A stretch of DNA of 64,000 nucleotides from Tabrizicola thermarum (GCF_003574395.1 NZ_QMJY01000083.1:1-64000), one strand, 5' to 3'; positions 42,318 through 51,359 are shown, counted from the stretch's first letter. Notes: generated by a model from the sequence alone, not told the origin. Made by a program: numbers and translations.

Positions 42318-43574
42318 ATGCAGATGCCAGCAACCGGGGACAACCTTCGGATCGATCCCGCACGCCTGTGGGACAGCCTGATGGAAATGGCCAGGATCGG
42401 CCCGGGTGTGGCGGGCGGCAACAACCGCCAGACCCTGACCGATGCCGACAGCGAGGGCCGCCACCTTTTCAAGCGCTGGTGCGAAGCGGCGGGCCTGTCG
42501 ATGGGTGTCGATACCATGGGCAACATGTTCGCCACGCGCGCGGGCACGGATCCCGATGCGCTGCCGGTCTACATGGGCAGCCACCTCGACACCCAGCCGA
42601 CGGGCGGGAAGTATGACGGCGTCCTGGGCGTCCTTGGCGCGCTGGAGGTGGTGCGGACGCTGAACGACATGGGGGTCAGGACGCGCCGCCCGATCGTGGT
42701 GACGAACTGGACCAACGAGGAGGGCACGCGGTTTGCGCCTGCCATGCTCGCCTCGGGTGTGTTCGCGGGGATGCACACGCAGGACTTCGCCTATGACCGT
42801 CGCGATGCGGACGGAAAGCGCTTCGGCGACGAGCTGGCCCGCATCGGCTGGGTCGGGGACGAGCCGGTGGGCGCGCGGAAGATGCATGCGATGCTGGAGC
42901 TGCATATCGAGCAGGGCCCGATCCTTGAAGCCGAAGGCAAGCAGATCGGCGTGGTCACGCATGGCCAGGGGCTCTGGTGGTTGCAGATCACTCTGACGGG
43001 GAAGGAGGCGCATACCGGCTCGACGCCGATGCACATGCGGGTGAACGCCGGCCTTGGCATGGCGCGGATCACCGAACGCGTGCACCAGATCGCAATGAGC
43101 CACCAGCCGAACGCCGTGGGCGCGGTGGGCCAGTGCAACGTCTATCCCAATTCGCGCAACGTGATCCCGGGGAAATGCGTGTTCACGGTGGATATCCGGT
43201 CGCCGGAACAGGCCAAGCTGGATGCGATGCGCGCCGAGGTTGAACGCGCCGCCCATGCGGTGGCGAAGGAGCTGGGCCTGGGTTGCGAGATCGAGCCGGT
43301 GGGCCATTTCGACCCCGTCACCTTCGACGCAGGGTTAGTGAAGATCGTCCGGCAATCTGCTGAAAAGCTGGGCTATTCCCATATGGACATCGTCAGCGGC
43401 GCCGGCCACGACGCCTGCTGGATCAACCGCGTCGCCCCCACGGTGATGATCATGTGCCCCTGCGTGGACGGCCTGTCGCACAACGAGGCGGAGGAGATCA
43501 GCCCGGAATGGGCGGCGGCGGGGACGGATGTGCTGCTGCACGCGGTGTTGGAAGTGGCGGAGGTGGTGGGGTGA
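42318..43574 (+). CDS. Zn-dependent amidohydrolase (beta-ureidopropionase/HyuC-AmaB type)
   Basis: This 418-aa M20-family hydrolase probably cleaves N-carbamoyl-beta-alanine (or N-carbamoyl-beta-aminoisobutyrate) to the amino acid, CO2 and ammonia, the third step of pyrimidine reduction. Metal-site motifs are SHLDTQPTGGKYDGVLGV, TNWTNEEGTRFAP, LHIEQGPILEAE with catalytic Glu, and SGAGHDACW near the C-terminus. The start is ATG 42318 with GGGAG upstream, not the longer frame that crosses the operators. Followed by a small lipoprotein gene and the dihydropyrimidinase. Confidence 0.9.
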   Translation: MQMPATGDNLRIDPARLWDSLMEMARIGPGVAGGNNRQTLTDADSEGRHLFKRWCEAAGLSMGVDTMGNMFATRAGTDPDALPVYMGSHLDTQPTGGKYDGVLGVLGALEVVRTLNDMGVRTRRPIVVTNWTNEEGTRFAPAMLASGVFAGMHTQDFAYDRRDADGKRFGDELARIGWVGDEPVGARKMHAMLELHIEQGPILEAEGKQIGVVTHGQGLWWLQITLTGKEAHTGSTPMHMRVNAGLGMARITERVHQIAMSHQPNAVGAVGQCNVYPNSRNVIPGKCVFTVDIRSPEQAKLDAMRAEVERAAHAVAKELGLGCEIEPVGHFDPVTFDAGLVKIVRQSAEKLGYSHMDIVSGAGHDACWINRVAPTVMIMCPCVDGLSHNEAEEISPEWAAAGTDVLLHAVLEVAEVVG

Positions 43575-43840
43575 GGCCTCTTCGCTCAGCTAATGTTGCG
43601 GCTGCTTTAGCTGCGTTGGCCTTTCTTTCCGCCTGCACCCCGGAAGAGTACGCCGCTGAGGTAGGCTACTATCAAGGTGGAGAGACTGTCTGGGATATTT
43701 GGGGAAGCTACAGCGACTTGGACGAGTGTCGAAATGCGGCGATTGATCGATACAATCAATACTTCGCCGAGGGTCGTGCCGTTTCTTGGGCTTGCCTCCT
43801 GAAGAACGGCGAAGGCGGCTACACCAGTAGGCACAGATAG
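43571..43840 (+). CDS. Small lipoprotein inserted in the pyrimidine operon
   Basis: This 89-aa protein starts at GTG 43571, overlapping the amidohydrolase stop, with signal RSANVAAALAALAFLSAC ending in a lipobox. The mature 65 residues (TPEEYAAEVGYYQGGETVWD onward) have no family I know and contain two cysteines (DECRN, WACLL). Base composition is more AT-rich than in its neighbours (ATCGATACAATCAATAC), suggesting later acquisition. It sits between two enzymes of one pathway, but a link to that pathway is not supported. Confidence 0.65.
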   Translation: MRPLRSANVAAALAALAFLSACTPEEYAAEVGYYQGGETVWDIWGSYSDLDECRNAAIDRYNQYFAEGRAVSWACLLKNGEGGYTSRHR

Positions 43841-43869
43841 GACTGCATTTGAGCAGGGAGCGATCATCA

Positions 43870-45321
43870 ATGACCACCATCATCAAGAACGGCACCGTCG
43901 TCACCGCCGACCTTACCTACAAGGCCGATGTGCGGGTGGAGAACGGGGTGATCACCGAGATCGGGCAGGGCCTCACGGGCGGGACGGAGCTTGATGCGAC
44001 CGGCTGCTATGTCATGCCCGGCGGGATCGACCCGCATACGCATCTGGAGATGCCCTTCATGGGCACCTATTCGGCGGACGACTTCGAGTCCGGCACCCGG
44101 GCGGCGCTGTCGGGCGGGACGACGATGGTCGTCGATTTCATCCTGCCGGGGCAGGGTCAGGACCTGATGGACGCGGCCAAGGTCTGGTCGAACAAGTCCA
44201 CTCGGGCGACCTGCGATTACTCCTACCACATGGCCGTCACCTGGTGGGGCGAGAAGGTCTGGGAGGGGATCGCCGACTCCGCCAAGGCGGGGATCACCAG
44301 CTTCAAGCATTTCATGGCCTACAAGGGCGCGCTGATGGTGAACGATGATGAATTGTTCAACAGCTTCCGCCGGGTGGGCGACGTGGGCGGTCTGGCGATG
44401 GTCCATGCCGAGAACGGCGATGTGGTGGCGGAACTGACGGCGAAGCTCTTGAAGGAGGGCAACACCGGGCCGGAAGCCCACGCCTATTCCCGCCCGCCGC
44501 AGGTGGAGGGCGAGGCCACGAACCGCGCGATCATGATCGCCGACATGGCGGGGGTGCCGCTCTATGTCGTCCACGTCTCCTGCGAGGACGCGCATGAGGC
44601 GATCCGGCGCGCGCGCCAGCAGGGGAAACGGGTCTGGGGCGAGCCGCTGATCCAGCACCTGACGCTGGACGAAAGCGAATATTTCCACCCCGACTGGGAC
44701 CATGCCGCGCGGCGGGTGATGTCGCCGCCCTTCCGCAACAAGCAGCATCAGGACAGCCTCTGGGCGGGTCTGATGTCCGGCAGCCTCTCGGTTGTCGCCA
44801 CCGACCATTGCAGCTTTACCACCGAGCAGAAGCGCTTTGGTCGCGGCGACTTCTCGAAGATCCCGAACGGGACGGGGGGGCTGGAGGACCGGATGCCGAT
44901 GCTCTGGACCCATGGCGTGAACACCGGGCGGCTGACGCCGAATGAATTTGTCGCGGTAACCTCGACCAACATCGCGAAAATCCTGAACTGCTACCCGAAG
45001 AAGGGTGCGGTGCTGGTGGGCGCGGATGCCGATCTGGTGGTCTGGGATCCGGAGAAGAGCAAGACGATCACGGCTGCCAGCCAGCAATCGAAGATCGACT
45101 ACAACGTCTTCGAGGGCCACACCGTGAAGGGCCTGCCCCGGTTCACCCTGACCCGCGGCCATGTGGCCATCCACGACGGCGAGGTGCGCACGCAGGAAGG
45201 GCACGGAAAGTTCGTCCCCCGCGAGCCGCGCCCGGCGGTGAACCGCGCGCTGACCCGGTGGAAGGACCTGACCGCACCCCGCCCGGTGGAGCGGACGGGT
45301 ATTCCGGCGACGGGGGTCTGA
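43870..45321 (+). CDS. hydA: Dihydropyrimidinase / D-hydantoinase
   Basis: This 483-aa amidohydrolase opens dihydrouracil and dihydrothymine to the N-carbamoyl-beta-amino acid. Motifs: GGIDPHTHLEMPFMG with first metal histidines, SFKHFMAYKG with the carboxylated lysine, VHVSCEDAHEAI, and the final ATDHCSF aspartate. GGGAG precedes ATG 43870. With preT, preA and the amidohydrolase it completes the reductive pyrimidine degradation pathway. Confidence 0.95.
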   Translation: MTTIIKNGTVVTADLTYKADVRVENGVITEIGQGLTGGTELDATGCYVMPGGIDPHTHLEMPFMGTYSADDFESGTRAALSGGTTMVVDFILPGQGQDLMDAAKVWSNKSTRATCDYSYHMAVTWWGEKVWEGIADSAKAGITSFKHFMAYKGALMVNDDELFNSFRRVGDVGGLAMVHAENGDVVAELTAKLLKEGNTGPEAHAYSRPPQVEGEATNRAIMIADMAGVPLYVVHVSCEDAHEAIRRARQQGKRVWGEPLIQHLTLDESEYFHPDWDHAARRVMSPPFRNKQHQDSLWAGLMSGSLSVVATDHCSFTTEQKRFGRGDFSKIPNGTGGLEDRMPMLWTHGVNTGRLTPNEFVAVTSTNIAKILNCYPKKGAVLVGADADLVVWDPEKSKTITAASQQSKIDYNVFEGHTVKGLPRFTLTRGHVAIHDGEVRTQEGHGKFVPREPRPAVNRALTRWKDLTAPRPVERTGIPATGV

Positions 45322-45326
45322 CGGTG

Positions 45327-45467
45327 TCAGGGTTCTCCCGGTTCGCTTTCCTCGTCGTTCCGGTCCGAGGGCGCGAAGGCGATGATGGGGGCGTCGAAGT
45401 AGATCTCGTCCAGATCGTCCGGCGCCGGAGCAAAGGCGAGGGTCGTCTGCAAGATATTGATAAGCAT
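45327..45467 (-). CDS. Small acidic protein of unknown function
   Basis: A 46-aa frame starts at ATG 45467 with an excellent ribosome binding site AAGGAGG 7 nt upstream on the minus strand. The sequence is acidic: MLINILQTTLAFAPAPDDL, then DEIYFDAPIIAFAPSDR and a tail rich in Glu, Asp and Pro. The repeated FAPxxD phrase and the strong Shine-Dalgarno are the support; there is no known family. It is antisense to the end of the gap between hydA and the ABC genes and could be spurious. Confidence 0.5.
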   Translation of the reverse strand: MLINILQTTLAFAPAPDDLDEIYFDAPIIAFAPSDRNDEESEPGEP

Positions 45468-45559
45468 GGCGGTCCTCCTTCTTGGCCCGAGATGGGGGCG
45501 CGTCCGGACGCGTGCAAGTCTGGCATCGGCAGGCAACGGGAATGTGAAGGGATGGCGGC

Positions 45560-46351
45560 GTGAAGGACAAAGCGAGCCAGCCGGTGATCGAGGCGAGGGG
45601 GCTGAACCTGGTGTTCCAGACCGCCGACGGTCCGGTGCAGGCGTTGAAGGATGTGAACCTGACGATCAACCAGGGCGATTTCGTCAGCTTCATCGGGCCC
45701 TCGGGCTGCGGCAAGACGACCTTCCTGCGGGCGATCGCGGCCCTGGAGCATCCGACGTCGGGCACGCTGACGGTCAACGGCATGCCCCCGGACGAGGCGC
45801 GCAGGCGGCGGGCCTATGGCTATGTCTTTCAGGCGGCGGGCCTGTATCCGTGGCGGACGATTGCGGGAAACATCAGGCTGCCACTGGAAATCATGGGGTT
45901 TTCGAGGGCCGAGCAGGACGAGCGGACCGCGCGGGTTCTGGACCTGGTCGAATTGACGGGCTTCGGCAAGAAATTCCCCTGGCAGCTGTCGGGAGGGATG
46001 CAGCAGCGCGCCTCCATCGCGCGGGCCCTGGCCTTCGACGCCGATATCCTCTTGATGGACGAACCCTTCGGCGCTCTGGACGAGATCGTGCGCGACCGGC
46101 TGAACGAAGAGGTGCTGAAACTCTGGGCGCGCACCGGCAAGACCATCGGCTTCGTGACCCATTCCATCCCCGAGGCGGTCTATCTGTCGACCAAGATCGT
46201 GGTGATGTCCCCGCGTCCGGGACGGATCACCGACGTGATCGACAGTCCCTTGCCCAAGGAAAGGCCGCTGGACATCCGCGACAGCCGGGAGTTCATCGAG
46301 ATCGCCCATCGGGTGCGGGAGGGGCTGCGGGCCGGGCATCATGACGACTAG
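45560..46351 (+). CDS. ABC transporter ATPase (SsuB/TauB/ThiZ-like)
   Basis: This 263-aa ATPase is of the nitrate/sulfonate/pyrimidine-precursor class. Walker A GPSGCGKTT, Q-loop YVFQAAGLYPWRTI, signature LSGGMQQRASIARAL, Walker B ILLMDEPFGALD and the H-loop FVTHSIPEAVYLS are all present. It powers the two permeases next to it. The cluster is placed directly after the pyrimidine degradation genes, so it probably imports pyrimidines or related compounds. Confidence 0.93.
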   Translation: MKDKASQPVIEARGLNLVFQTADGPVQALKDVNLTINQGDFVSFIGPSGCGKTTFLRAIAALEHPTSGTLTVNGMPPDEARRRRAYGYVFQAAGLYPWRTIAGNIRLPLEIMGFSRAEQDERTARVLDLVELTGFGKKFPWQLSGGMQQRASIARALAFDADILLMDEPFGALDEIVRDRLNEEVLKLWARTGKTIGFVTHSIPEAVYLSTKIVVMSPRPGRITDVIDSPLPKERPLDIRDSREFIEIAHRVREGLRAGHHDD

Positions 46352-46444
46352 GTCCAGCGTCTGGAAACTGTCCGGCAAAGGTCGGGCATCCGCCCGGACG
46401 CGGTCGGGCGCATCGGCACTCTGGTCTGCGGCCGGGGGGTGGGC

Positions 46445-47311
46445 ATGAACCGGGTGCTTCCCGTGCTGACCGTGCTGACCGGGATCGTGGTGATCTGGTA
46501 TGCCGCCGCCGTCTGGATGAATGCGGCCTGGGTCTTCGACCAGGCGCAGCGGGCCGGTCAGGAGGTGACCTGGGCCGAGGTGATCCCGCAGACGATGGAC
46601 CAGCCCCGCCCCCTTCTGCCGCCGCCGCATCAGGTGGGGGCGGAACTGTGGAAGGGCCTTTTCGGTCAGGCGGTGACTTCGAAGCGCAGCCTCGTCTATC
46701 ACGGGATCGTCACGTTGAAGGGCACGATGATGGGCTTCGGCCTGGGGATCGTCGTGGGGGTTCTGCTGGCCATGGCCATCGTGCGCTTTCGGGTGATGGA
46801 CCTGTCGGTGATGCCCTGGGCGATCATCAGCCAGACGGTGCCCATCGTGGCGCTGGCGCCGATGATCATCACGGTCTCCAGCCAGTTGGGCCTGAGCGGG
46901 CGCGATGTGCCGAAGGCGGTGATCGCGGCCTACCTCAGCTTCTTCCCTGTACTTGTCAGCATGGTGAAGGGCCTGCGCAGCCCCGACCAGATGCAGCTGG
47001 ACCTGCTCAAGACCTACGGCGCCGGCGAGGCGGCCACGTTCCTGAAGCTGCGGCTGCCGGCCTCGATGCCCTATTTCTTCGCCTCGCTGAAGGTGGCCGT
47101 TGCGGCCTCGCTGGTCGGCACCATCGTGGGCGAATTGCCGACGGGGGCGATCGAGGGCCTGGGCGCGCGGATGCTGATCGGCTCGCAGTTCGGCGAGCCC
47201 TTGATCATGTGGGCGGCGCTGTTCGCGGCGGCGATCCTCGCGGGGCTCCTGATCCTGACGGTCGGGCTTGTCGAACGCGTCGCCCGCAGGCGAATGGGGG
47301 TTCCGGCATGA
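46445..47311 (+). CDS. ABC transporter permease (NitT/TauT family)
   Basis: This 288-aa permease has an N-terminal TM, a short periplasmic loop and five further segments. The EAA loop is around residues 185-210 (LLKTYGAGEAATFLKLRLPA). ATG 46445 is preferred to an in-frame GTG two codons earlier. It overlaps the second permease gene (ATGA), so the two are likely to form a heterodimer. Confidence 0.9.
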   Translation: MNRVLPVLTVLTGIVVIWYAAAVWMNAAWVFDQAQRAGQEVTWAEVIPQTMDQPRPLLPPPHQVGAELWKGLFGQAVTSKRSLVYHGIVTLKGTMMGFGLGIVVGVLLAMAIVRFRVMDLSVMPWAIISQTVPIVALAPMIITVSSQLGLSGRDVPKAVIAAYLSFFPVLVSMVKGLRSPDQMQLDLLKTYGAGEAATFLKLRLPASMPYFFASLKVAVAASLVGTIVGELPTGAIEGLGARMLIGSQFGEPLIMWAALFAAAILAGLLILTVGLVERVARRRMGVPA

Positions 47312-48153
47312 CCGCGCTGTGGATTGCCATCGGCATCTGGCTTGCGGCCTGGGCGCTGAACGTCTGGCTGTCGGCCAGCCCGATTTCGCAGACGCGGCTG
47401 GGCAAGCTGCTGGTTCCGCTGGTGTTCGGCGCAACGGTTCTGGTGTTGTGGGAGGGGCTGGTGCGCGGCCTGGGGATCGCGCCGGTGATATTGCCCGCTC
47501 CAAGTGCCATTGCCGCGAAGATCGCGGTGTCGCTGCCGATCCTGTGGCAGGACTTTGCCCAGACGATCCTGAAAGGCGCGATCCCCGGCTTCCTGATCGG
47601 CGCGGGCGCGGCCTTCCTGGTGGCGATTGCGATTGATCGCTCACCTTTCCTGCAGCGGGGCCTGCTGCCCATCGGCAACTTCGTCGCGGCGCTGCCCATC
47701 GTCGGCCTCGCGCCCATCCTGGTGATGTGGTTCGGGTTCGACTGGCAGTCGAAGGCGGCGGTCGTGGTGGTGATGGTGTTCTTCCCGATGCTGGTGAACA
47801 TCGTCGCGGGCTTGCAGGCCAGCGAACGGATGCAGCGCGACCTGATGGCGACCTGGGGGGCGAGCTATGTCCAGACCCTGATCAAGCTGCGCCTGCCTGC
47901 GGCGATGCCCTTCGTCTTCAACGGGTTGAAAATTGCATCGACTCTGGCCCTGATCGGGGCCATCGTTGCCGAGTTTTTCGGCAGTCCGGTCTATGGAATG
48001 GGGTTCCGCATCTCGACCGAGGTGGGACGGCTTGGCCTCGACATGGTCTGGGCCGAGATTGCGGTGGCGGCATTGGCGGGATCGGCTCTCTACGGGCTGG
48101 TCGCGCTGATCGAACGGTGGGTGACCTTCTGGCATCCGTCGCAAAGACATTAA
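47308..48153 (+). CDS. ABC transporter permease (NitT/TauT family)
   Basis: This 281-aa second permease has six hydrophobic segments and the EAA-loop region ASERMQRDLMATWGASYVQT followed by LIKLRLPAAMP. Its start overlaps the first permease's stop. With the ATPase and the binding protein downstream it makes a complete four-gene importer. The two permeases are different in sequence, which suggests a heterodimeric pore. Confidence 0.92.
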   Translation: MTALWIAIGIWLAAWALNVWLSASPISQTRLGKLLVPLVFGATVLVLWEGLVRGLGIAPVILPAPSAIAAKIAVSLPILWQDFAQTILKGAIPGFLIGAGAAFLVAIAIDRSPFLQRGLLPIGNFVAALPIVGLAPILVMWFGFDWQSKAAVVVVMVFFPMLVNIVAGLQASERMQRDLMATWGASYVQTLIKLRLPAAMPFVFNGLKIASTLALIGAIVAEFFGSPVYGMGFRISTEVGRLGLDMVWAEIAVAALAGSALYGLVALIERWVTFWHPSQRH

Positions 48154-48192
48154 CAAAGGCCCCGAGAAGGGGGCCCAACATGGGAGAACGAC

Positions 48193-49173
48193 ATGAAAAG
48201 ACTTCTGACGGCGGCGTTTCTGGCGGCGATGGCATCGGGGGCCAGCGCCGAGGATGTGAAGCTGCAACTGAAATGGGTGACCCAGGCCCAGTTCGCTGGC
48301 TATTATGTGGCCAAGGACAAGGGGTTCTACGAGGAAGAGGGGCTGAACGTCACCATCCTGCCGGGCGGGCCGGACATCGCGCCGACCCAGGTCATCGCGG
48401 GGGGCGGGGCCGATGTGATCGTGGAATGGATGCCCGCCGCGCTGGCCGCGCGCGAAAAGGGCCTGCCCTTGGTCAACATCGCCCAGCCCTTCGCCAAGTC
48501 GGGGATGATGCTGACCTGCCTGAAGGAAACCGGGATCAAGGAGCCCAAGGATTTCGCCGACAAGACGCTGGGCGTCTGGTTCTTCGGCAACGAATATCCG
48601 TTCCTGTCCTGGATGGCGACGCTGGGGCTGAAGACCGACGGCTCTCCCGGTGGGGTGACGGTGCTGAAACAGGGCTTCAACGTCGATCCGCTGTTGCAGA
48701 AGCAGGCGGCCTGCATCTCGACCATGACCTACAACGAATACTGGCAGGTGATCGACGCCGGCATCAAGCCCGAGGATCTGGTGACCTTCAAGTACGAGGA
48801 TCAGGGCGTTGCCACGCTGGAGGACGGGCTTTACGTGCTTGAGGACCGGCTGGCCGACCCGGCCTTCCAGGAGACGATGGTCAAGTTCGTCCGTGCCAGC
48901 ATGAAAGGCTGGAAATATGCCGAGGCGAACCCGGATGAGGCCGCGATGATCGTGCTGGACAACGACCAGACCGGCGCGCAGACCGAAACCCATCAGAAGC
49001 GGATGATGGGCGAGATCGCCAAGCTGACCGCGGGCTCGAACGGGGCGCTGGACGTGGCGGCAGCGGAACAGACCGTGGCGACGCTGCTTGCCGGTGGCTC
49101 GGACCCGGTCATCACCAAGGCGCCGGAAGGGGCCTGGACCAGCGTCATCACCGACAAGGCGCTTGCGAACTGA
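48193..49173 (+). CDS. NMT1/ThiY-like periplasmic binding protein
   Basis: This 326-aa protein has a signal peptide (KRLLTAAFLAAMASGASA) and an NMT1/THI5-like domain: LQLKWVTQAQFAGYYVAKDK, GFYEEEGLNVTILPGGPDIAP and VEWMPAALAAREKGLPLVNI. Such proteins bind aromatic pyrimidine derivatives (ThiY) or sulfonates. Given its place beside the dihydropyrimidine genes, uracil, thymine or a pyrimidine precursor is the best guess. It closes the transporter operon before a terminator. Confidence 0.88.
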   Translation: MKRLLTAAFLAAMASGASAEDVKLQLKWVTQAQFAGYYVAKDKGFYEEEGLNVTILPGGPDIAPTQVIAGGGADVIVEWMPAALAAREKGLPLVNIAQPFAKSGMMLTCLKETGIKEPKDFADKTLGVWFFGNEYPFLSWMATLGLKTDGSPGGVTVLKQGFNVDPLLQKQAACISTMTYNEYWQVIDAGIKPEDLVTFKYEDQGVATLEDGLYVLEDRLADPAFQETMVKFVRASMKGWKYAEANPDEAAMIVLDNDQTGAQTETHQKRMMGEIAKLTAGSNGALDVAAAEQTVATLLAGGSDPVITKAPEGAWTSVITDKALAN

Positions 49174-49195
49174 ACGCAGCGCGCTGAACGACAGG

Positions 49196-49223
49196 GCGCC
49201 GCCTCTTCGGGGGCGGCGCTTTT
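49196..49223 (+). terminator. Terminator after the NMT1-type transporter
   Basis: GCGCCGCC (49196-49203) and GGCGGCGC (49212-49219), followed by TTTT. Confidence 0.85.
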
Positions 49224-49234
49224 CGTTTGGCGCG

Positions 49235-49262
49235 TGTAAAGCTTCACAAACCTTGTAAAGCT
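49235..49262 (+). promoter_or_regulatory. TGTAAAGCT direct repeats before the XRE gene
   Basis: TGTAAAGCT occurs at 49235-49243 and 49254-49262, spaced 19 bp; the end of the second copy lies 15 bp before the ATG at 49278. The first is part of AAAGCTTCACAAAC (49238-49251), also present before the mgtC-like gene at 2638-2651. It is a candidate autoregulatory operator. Confidence 0.5.
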
Positions 49263-49277
49263 GTGGCATCAAGGGTC

Positions 49278-50570
49278 ATGCCCCTCTCTGCCCTGACCGG
49301 AACCAAGCTGCGCGACCTGCGATTGGCCCAGGGGCTGAAGCAGGCCGATGCAGCCGCGCGGGCGGGGATCTCGGCAAGCTACCTGAACCTTATCGAACAC
49401 AACCGCCGCAAGGTGACGCCCGAAGTGCTGGAACGGCTTGCCGATGCGCTGGCGATTGATCGCGCGGCGTTGGCGGGGGGCGGCAACGCGGCCCTGGTCG
49501 AGGACCTGCGTGCGGTGGCGGCGCGCGGGGCAGGACAGGGCGAGGGCCAGAGGGCCGAGGTCGACCGGGTCGAGGAATTCGCCGACCGTTTTCCCGGCTG
49601 GGCGGGCCTTCTGGTCGCGCTGGAGATGCGCAGCCTCGCGCTGGAACGGGCGGTGGAGGCGTTGAACGACCGGATGACGCACGACCCGCATCTGTCGGCC
49701 TCGCTGCACGAGCTGTTGTCCTCGCTGTCGGCGGTGCGGGCGACGGCGGCGATCCTGGCCGAAACCCCGGACCTGGAGCCGGAATGGGCCGCGCGCTTTC
49801 ACCACAACCTGCATCAGGACAGCGAACGGCTGGCCGTGGGCGCCGAGGCGCTGGTCGGTTACCTGGATGCGGGGCAGGGGATCGAAGAACAGGGTATCGC
49901 CGCACCGCAGGAAGAGGTGGAGGACTGGCTCCGCAGCCGGGGCTGGAGGATTTCGGATGCCGAGTTCTCGGCCGGGCTTGGCACCGAGATCGCCCGGCTT
50001 GCCTCTTCCGTCGCGCGCAGTCTGGCCAGAGACCTGGTGGCGCGGGCAGAGGCCGATGCACGGGCCATGCCCGAGGACCGCTTTGCCAGGGCCTTGGCAG
50101 CCCGCGGCCCGGACCCGATGGCCCTGGCCGAAGATTTCGCGGTCTCGCCCCTGGCGGTGATGCGCAGGCTGGCGATGGGGGCCGAGCTTCAGGCGGGCCT
50201 CGTCAGCTGCGATGCCTCGGGCACGCTGACCTTCCGCAAGCCCGCGACCGGCTTTCCGCTGCCGAGGTTCGGCTCGGCCTGTCCGCTCTGGCCGCTGTAC
50301 GCGGCGCTTGGTCGGCCGATGCAGCCGTTCGAGGCCCGGGTGCAGATGGCCGGCCAGGGGGACCGGCGGCATCGGGTCATCGCCTGGGCCGAGACGCGGC
50401 ATCCCCAGGGCCTGCGCGGCCCGGAACTGCGCGAGGCGTCGATGCTGATCCTGCCGGATGACGGTGCCGGTCCCACCCTGCGCATCGGCTCCAGCTGCCG
50501 GGTCTGTTCGCGCGGCGATTGCCCGGCACGGCGCGAGCCGTCGATCCTGGCAATCGAGGTCGCGGGCTGA
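49278..50570 (+). CDS. XRE-family regulator, short-chain fatty acyl (ScfR/DUF2083) type
   Basis: This 430-aa regulator has an N-terminal XRE helix-turn-helix (residues 5-60: LRDLRLAQGLKQADAAARAG, ASYLNLIEHNRRKV). A long helical middle and a C-terminal DUF2083-like zinc-finger-type region with CRVCSRGDCPARRE follow. Proteins of this class control acetate/propionate or acyl-CoA metabolism. ATG 49278 is the first start after the TGTAAAGCT repeats. Its regulon is not evident; the genes that follow are a two-component set. Confidence 0.85.
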   Translation: MPLSALTGTKLRDLRLAQGLKQADAAARAGISASYLNLIEHNRRKVTPEVLERLADALAIDRAALAGGGNAALVEDLRAVAARGAGQGEGQRAEVDRVEEFADRFPGWAGLLVALEMRSLALERAVEALNDRMTHDPHLSASLHELLSSLSAVRATAAILAETPDLEPEWAARFHHNLHQDSERLAVGAEALVGYLDAGQGIEEQGIAAPQEEVEDWLRSRGWRISDAEFSAGLGTEIARLASSVARSLARDLVARAEADARAMPEDRFARALAARGPDPMALAEDFAVSPLAVMRRLAMGAELQAGLVSCDASGTLTFRKPATGFPLPRFGSACPLWPLYAALGRPMQPFEARVQMAGQGDRRHRVIAWAETRHPQGLRGPELREASMLILPDDGAGPTLRIGSSCRVCSRGDCPARREPSILAIEVAG

Positions 50571-50720
50571 GCGGCCGCTCTTGCGGGATGCAGGCTTCCT
50601 GTCGCTCCGCCCGCGCCGGACGGCGAAGCCATCGATGCGCGGTCCGGCAATCCTTTGACAGGCGCCCCGCTTGTGCCGATAGTGGGGCGAGGGTGGCTGA
50701 AGACCGTCCGGGGGGAACCA

Positions 50721-51098
50721 TTGGCCGCGCATGTCCTTCTGATCGAGGACGAACCCAACATCGCCGAGGCGATCCGCTTTCTGCTGTCGCGCGATGGCCT
50801 GCGGGTCAGCCATGCGGGCGATGGCACCGTGGCGCTGGCCATGCTGCGGCAGGACCTGCCCGATCTGGTCATCCTGGACCACATGCTTCCGGGCATGTCC
50901 GGACTGGAGGTGCTGACGGCGTTGCGATCCGATCCCGGCAGCCAGGACCTGCCGGTGATGATGCTGACCGCGCGCGGCCGTGACCGCGAGATGGCCGAAC
51001 AGGCGGGCGCCGACAGGTTCATGACCAAGCCCTTCTCCAACGCCGAAATCCTGGCCGAAGTCCGCGCCATGCTGGCCCAGGCCGGGCGGAGCCGCTGA
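50721..51098 (+). CDS. Single-domain response regulator
   Basis: This 125-aa receiver domain without an output domain has phospho-acceptor D53 (LVILDHMLPGM), acidic pair EDE at its start, conserved Thr (MMLTARG) and Lys (FMTKPFS). It starts at TTG 50721, preceded by GGGGGAA; an ATG nearby is out of frame. It is the first gene of a tightly overlapping set with a small membrane protein and a transporter-like histidine kinase, and so is its likely phospho-partner. Confidence 0.85.
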   Translation: MAAHVLLIEDEPNIAEAIRFLLSRDGLRVSHAGDGTVALAMLRQDLPDLVILDHMLPGMSGLEVLTALRSDPGSQDLPVMMLTARGRDREMAEQAGADRFMTKPFSNAEILAEVRAMLAQAGRSR

Positions 51099-51358
51099 TG
51101 CGCGGCCCGAAGCGCCCGCTGTTCCTCGCGCGCGCGCCCTACCGGCGGCGTCGCCTGCGCGATGCGGCGCGGCTCTTGCCTGTGCTGGGGTTGCTTCTGC
51201 TGATCCTGCCCTTGCTCTGGGCGCCCGAGGCGCAGATGACGCTGACGGCCAATGACGTGATCTACTTCTTTTCGGTCTGGCTGTTCCTGATCCTCCTCGC
51301 GGCAGCCTTTGCGCCGGGACTGAGAGGGGGCGAGGGCCGCGACGAGGACGAGGACTGA
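51098..51358 (+). CDS. Small membrane protein linked to a transporter-kinase
   Basis: This 86-aa protein has two hydrophobic segments (residues about 26-44 and 57-73) between a strongly basic N-terminus (RRRRLRDAARLLP) and an acidic C-terminus (GGEGRDEDED). Its ATG overlaps the response-regulator stop (TGATG) and it ends 1 nt before the kinase ATG. The position suggests a helper subunit of the symporter-kinase, like the small subunits found beside some SSS transporters. No family recognised. Confidence 0.7.
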   Translation: MRGPKRPLFLARAPYRRRRLRDAARLLPVLGLLLLILPLLWAPEAQMTLTANDVIYFFSVWLFLILLAAAFAPGLRGGEGRDEDED

Positions 51359-51359
51359 C

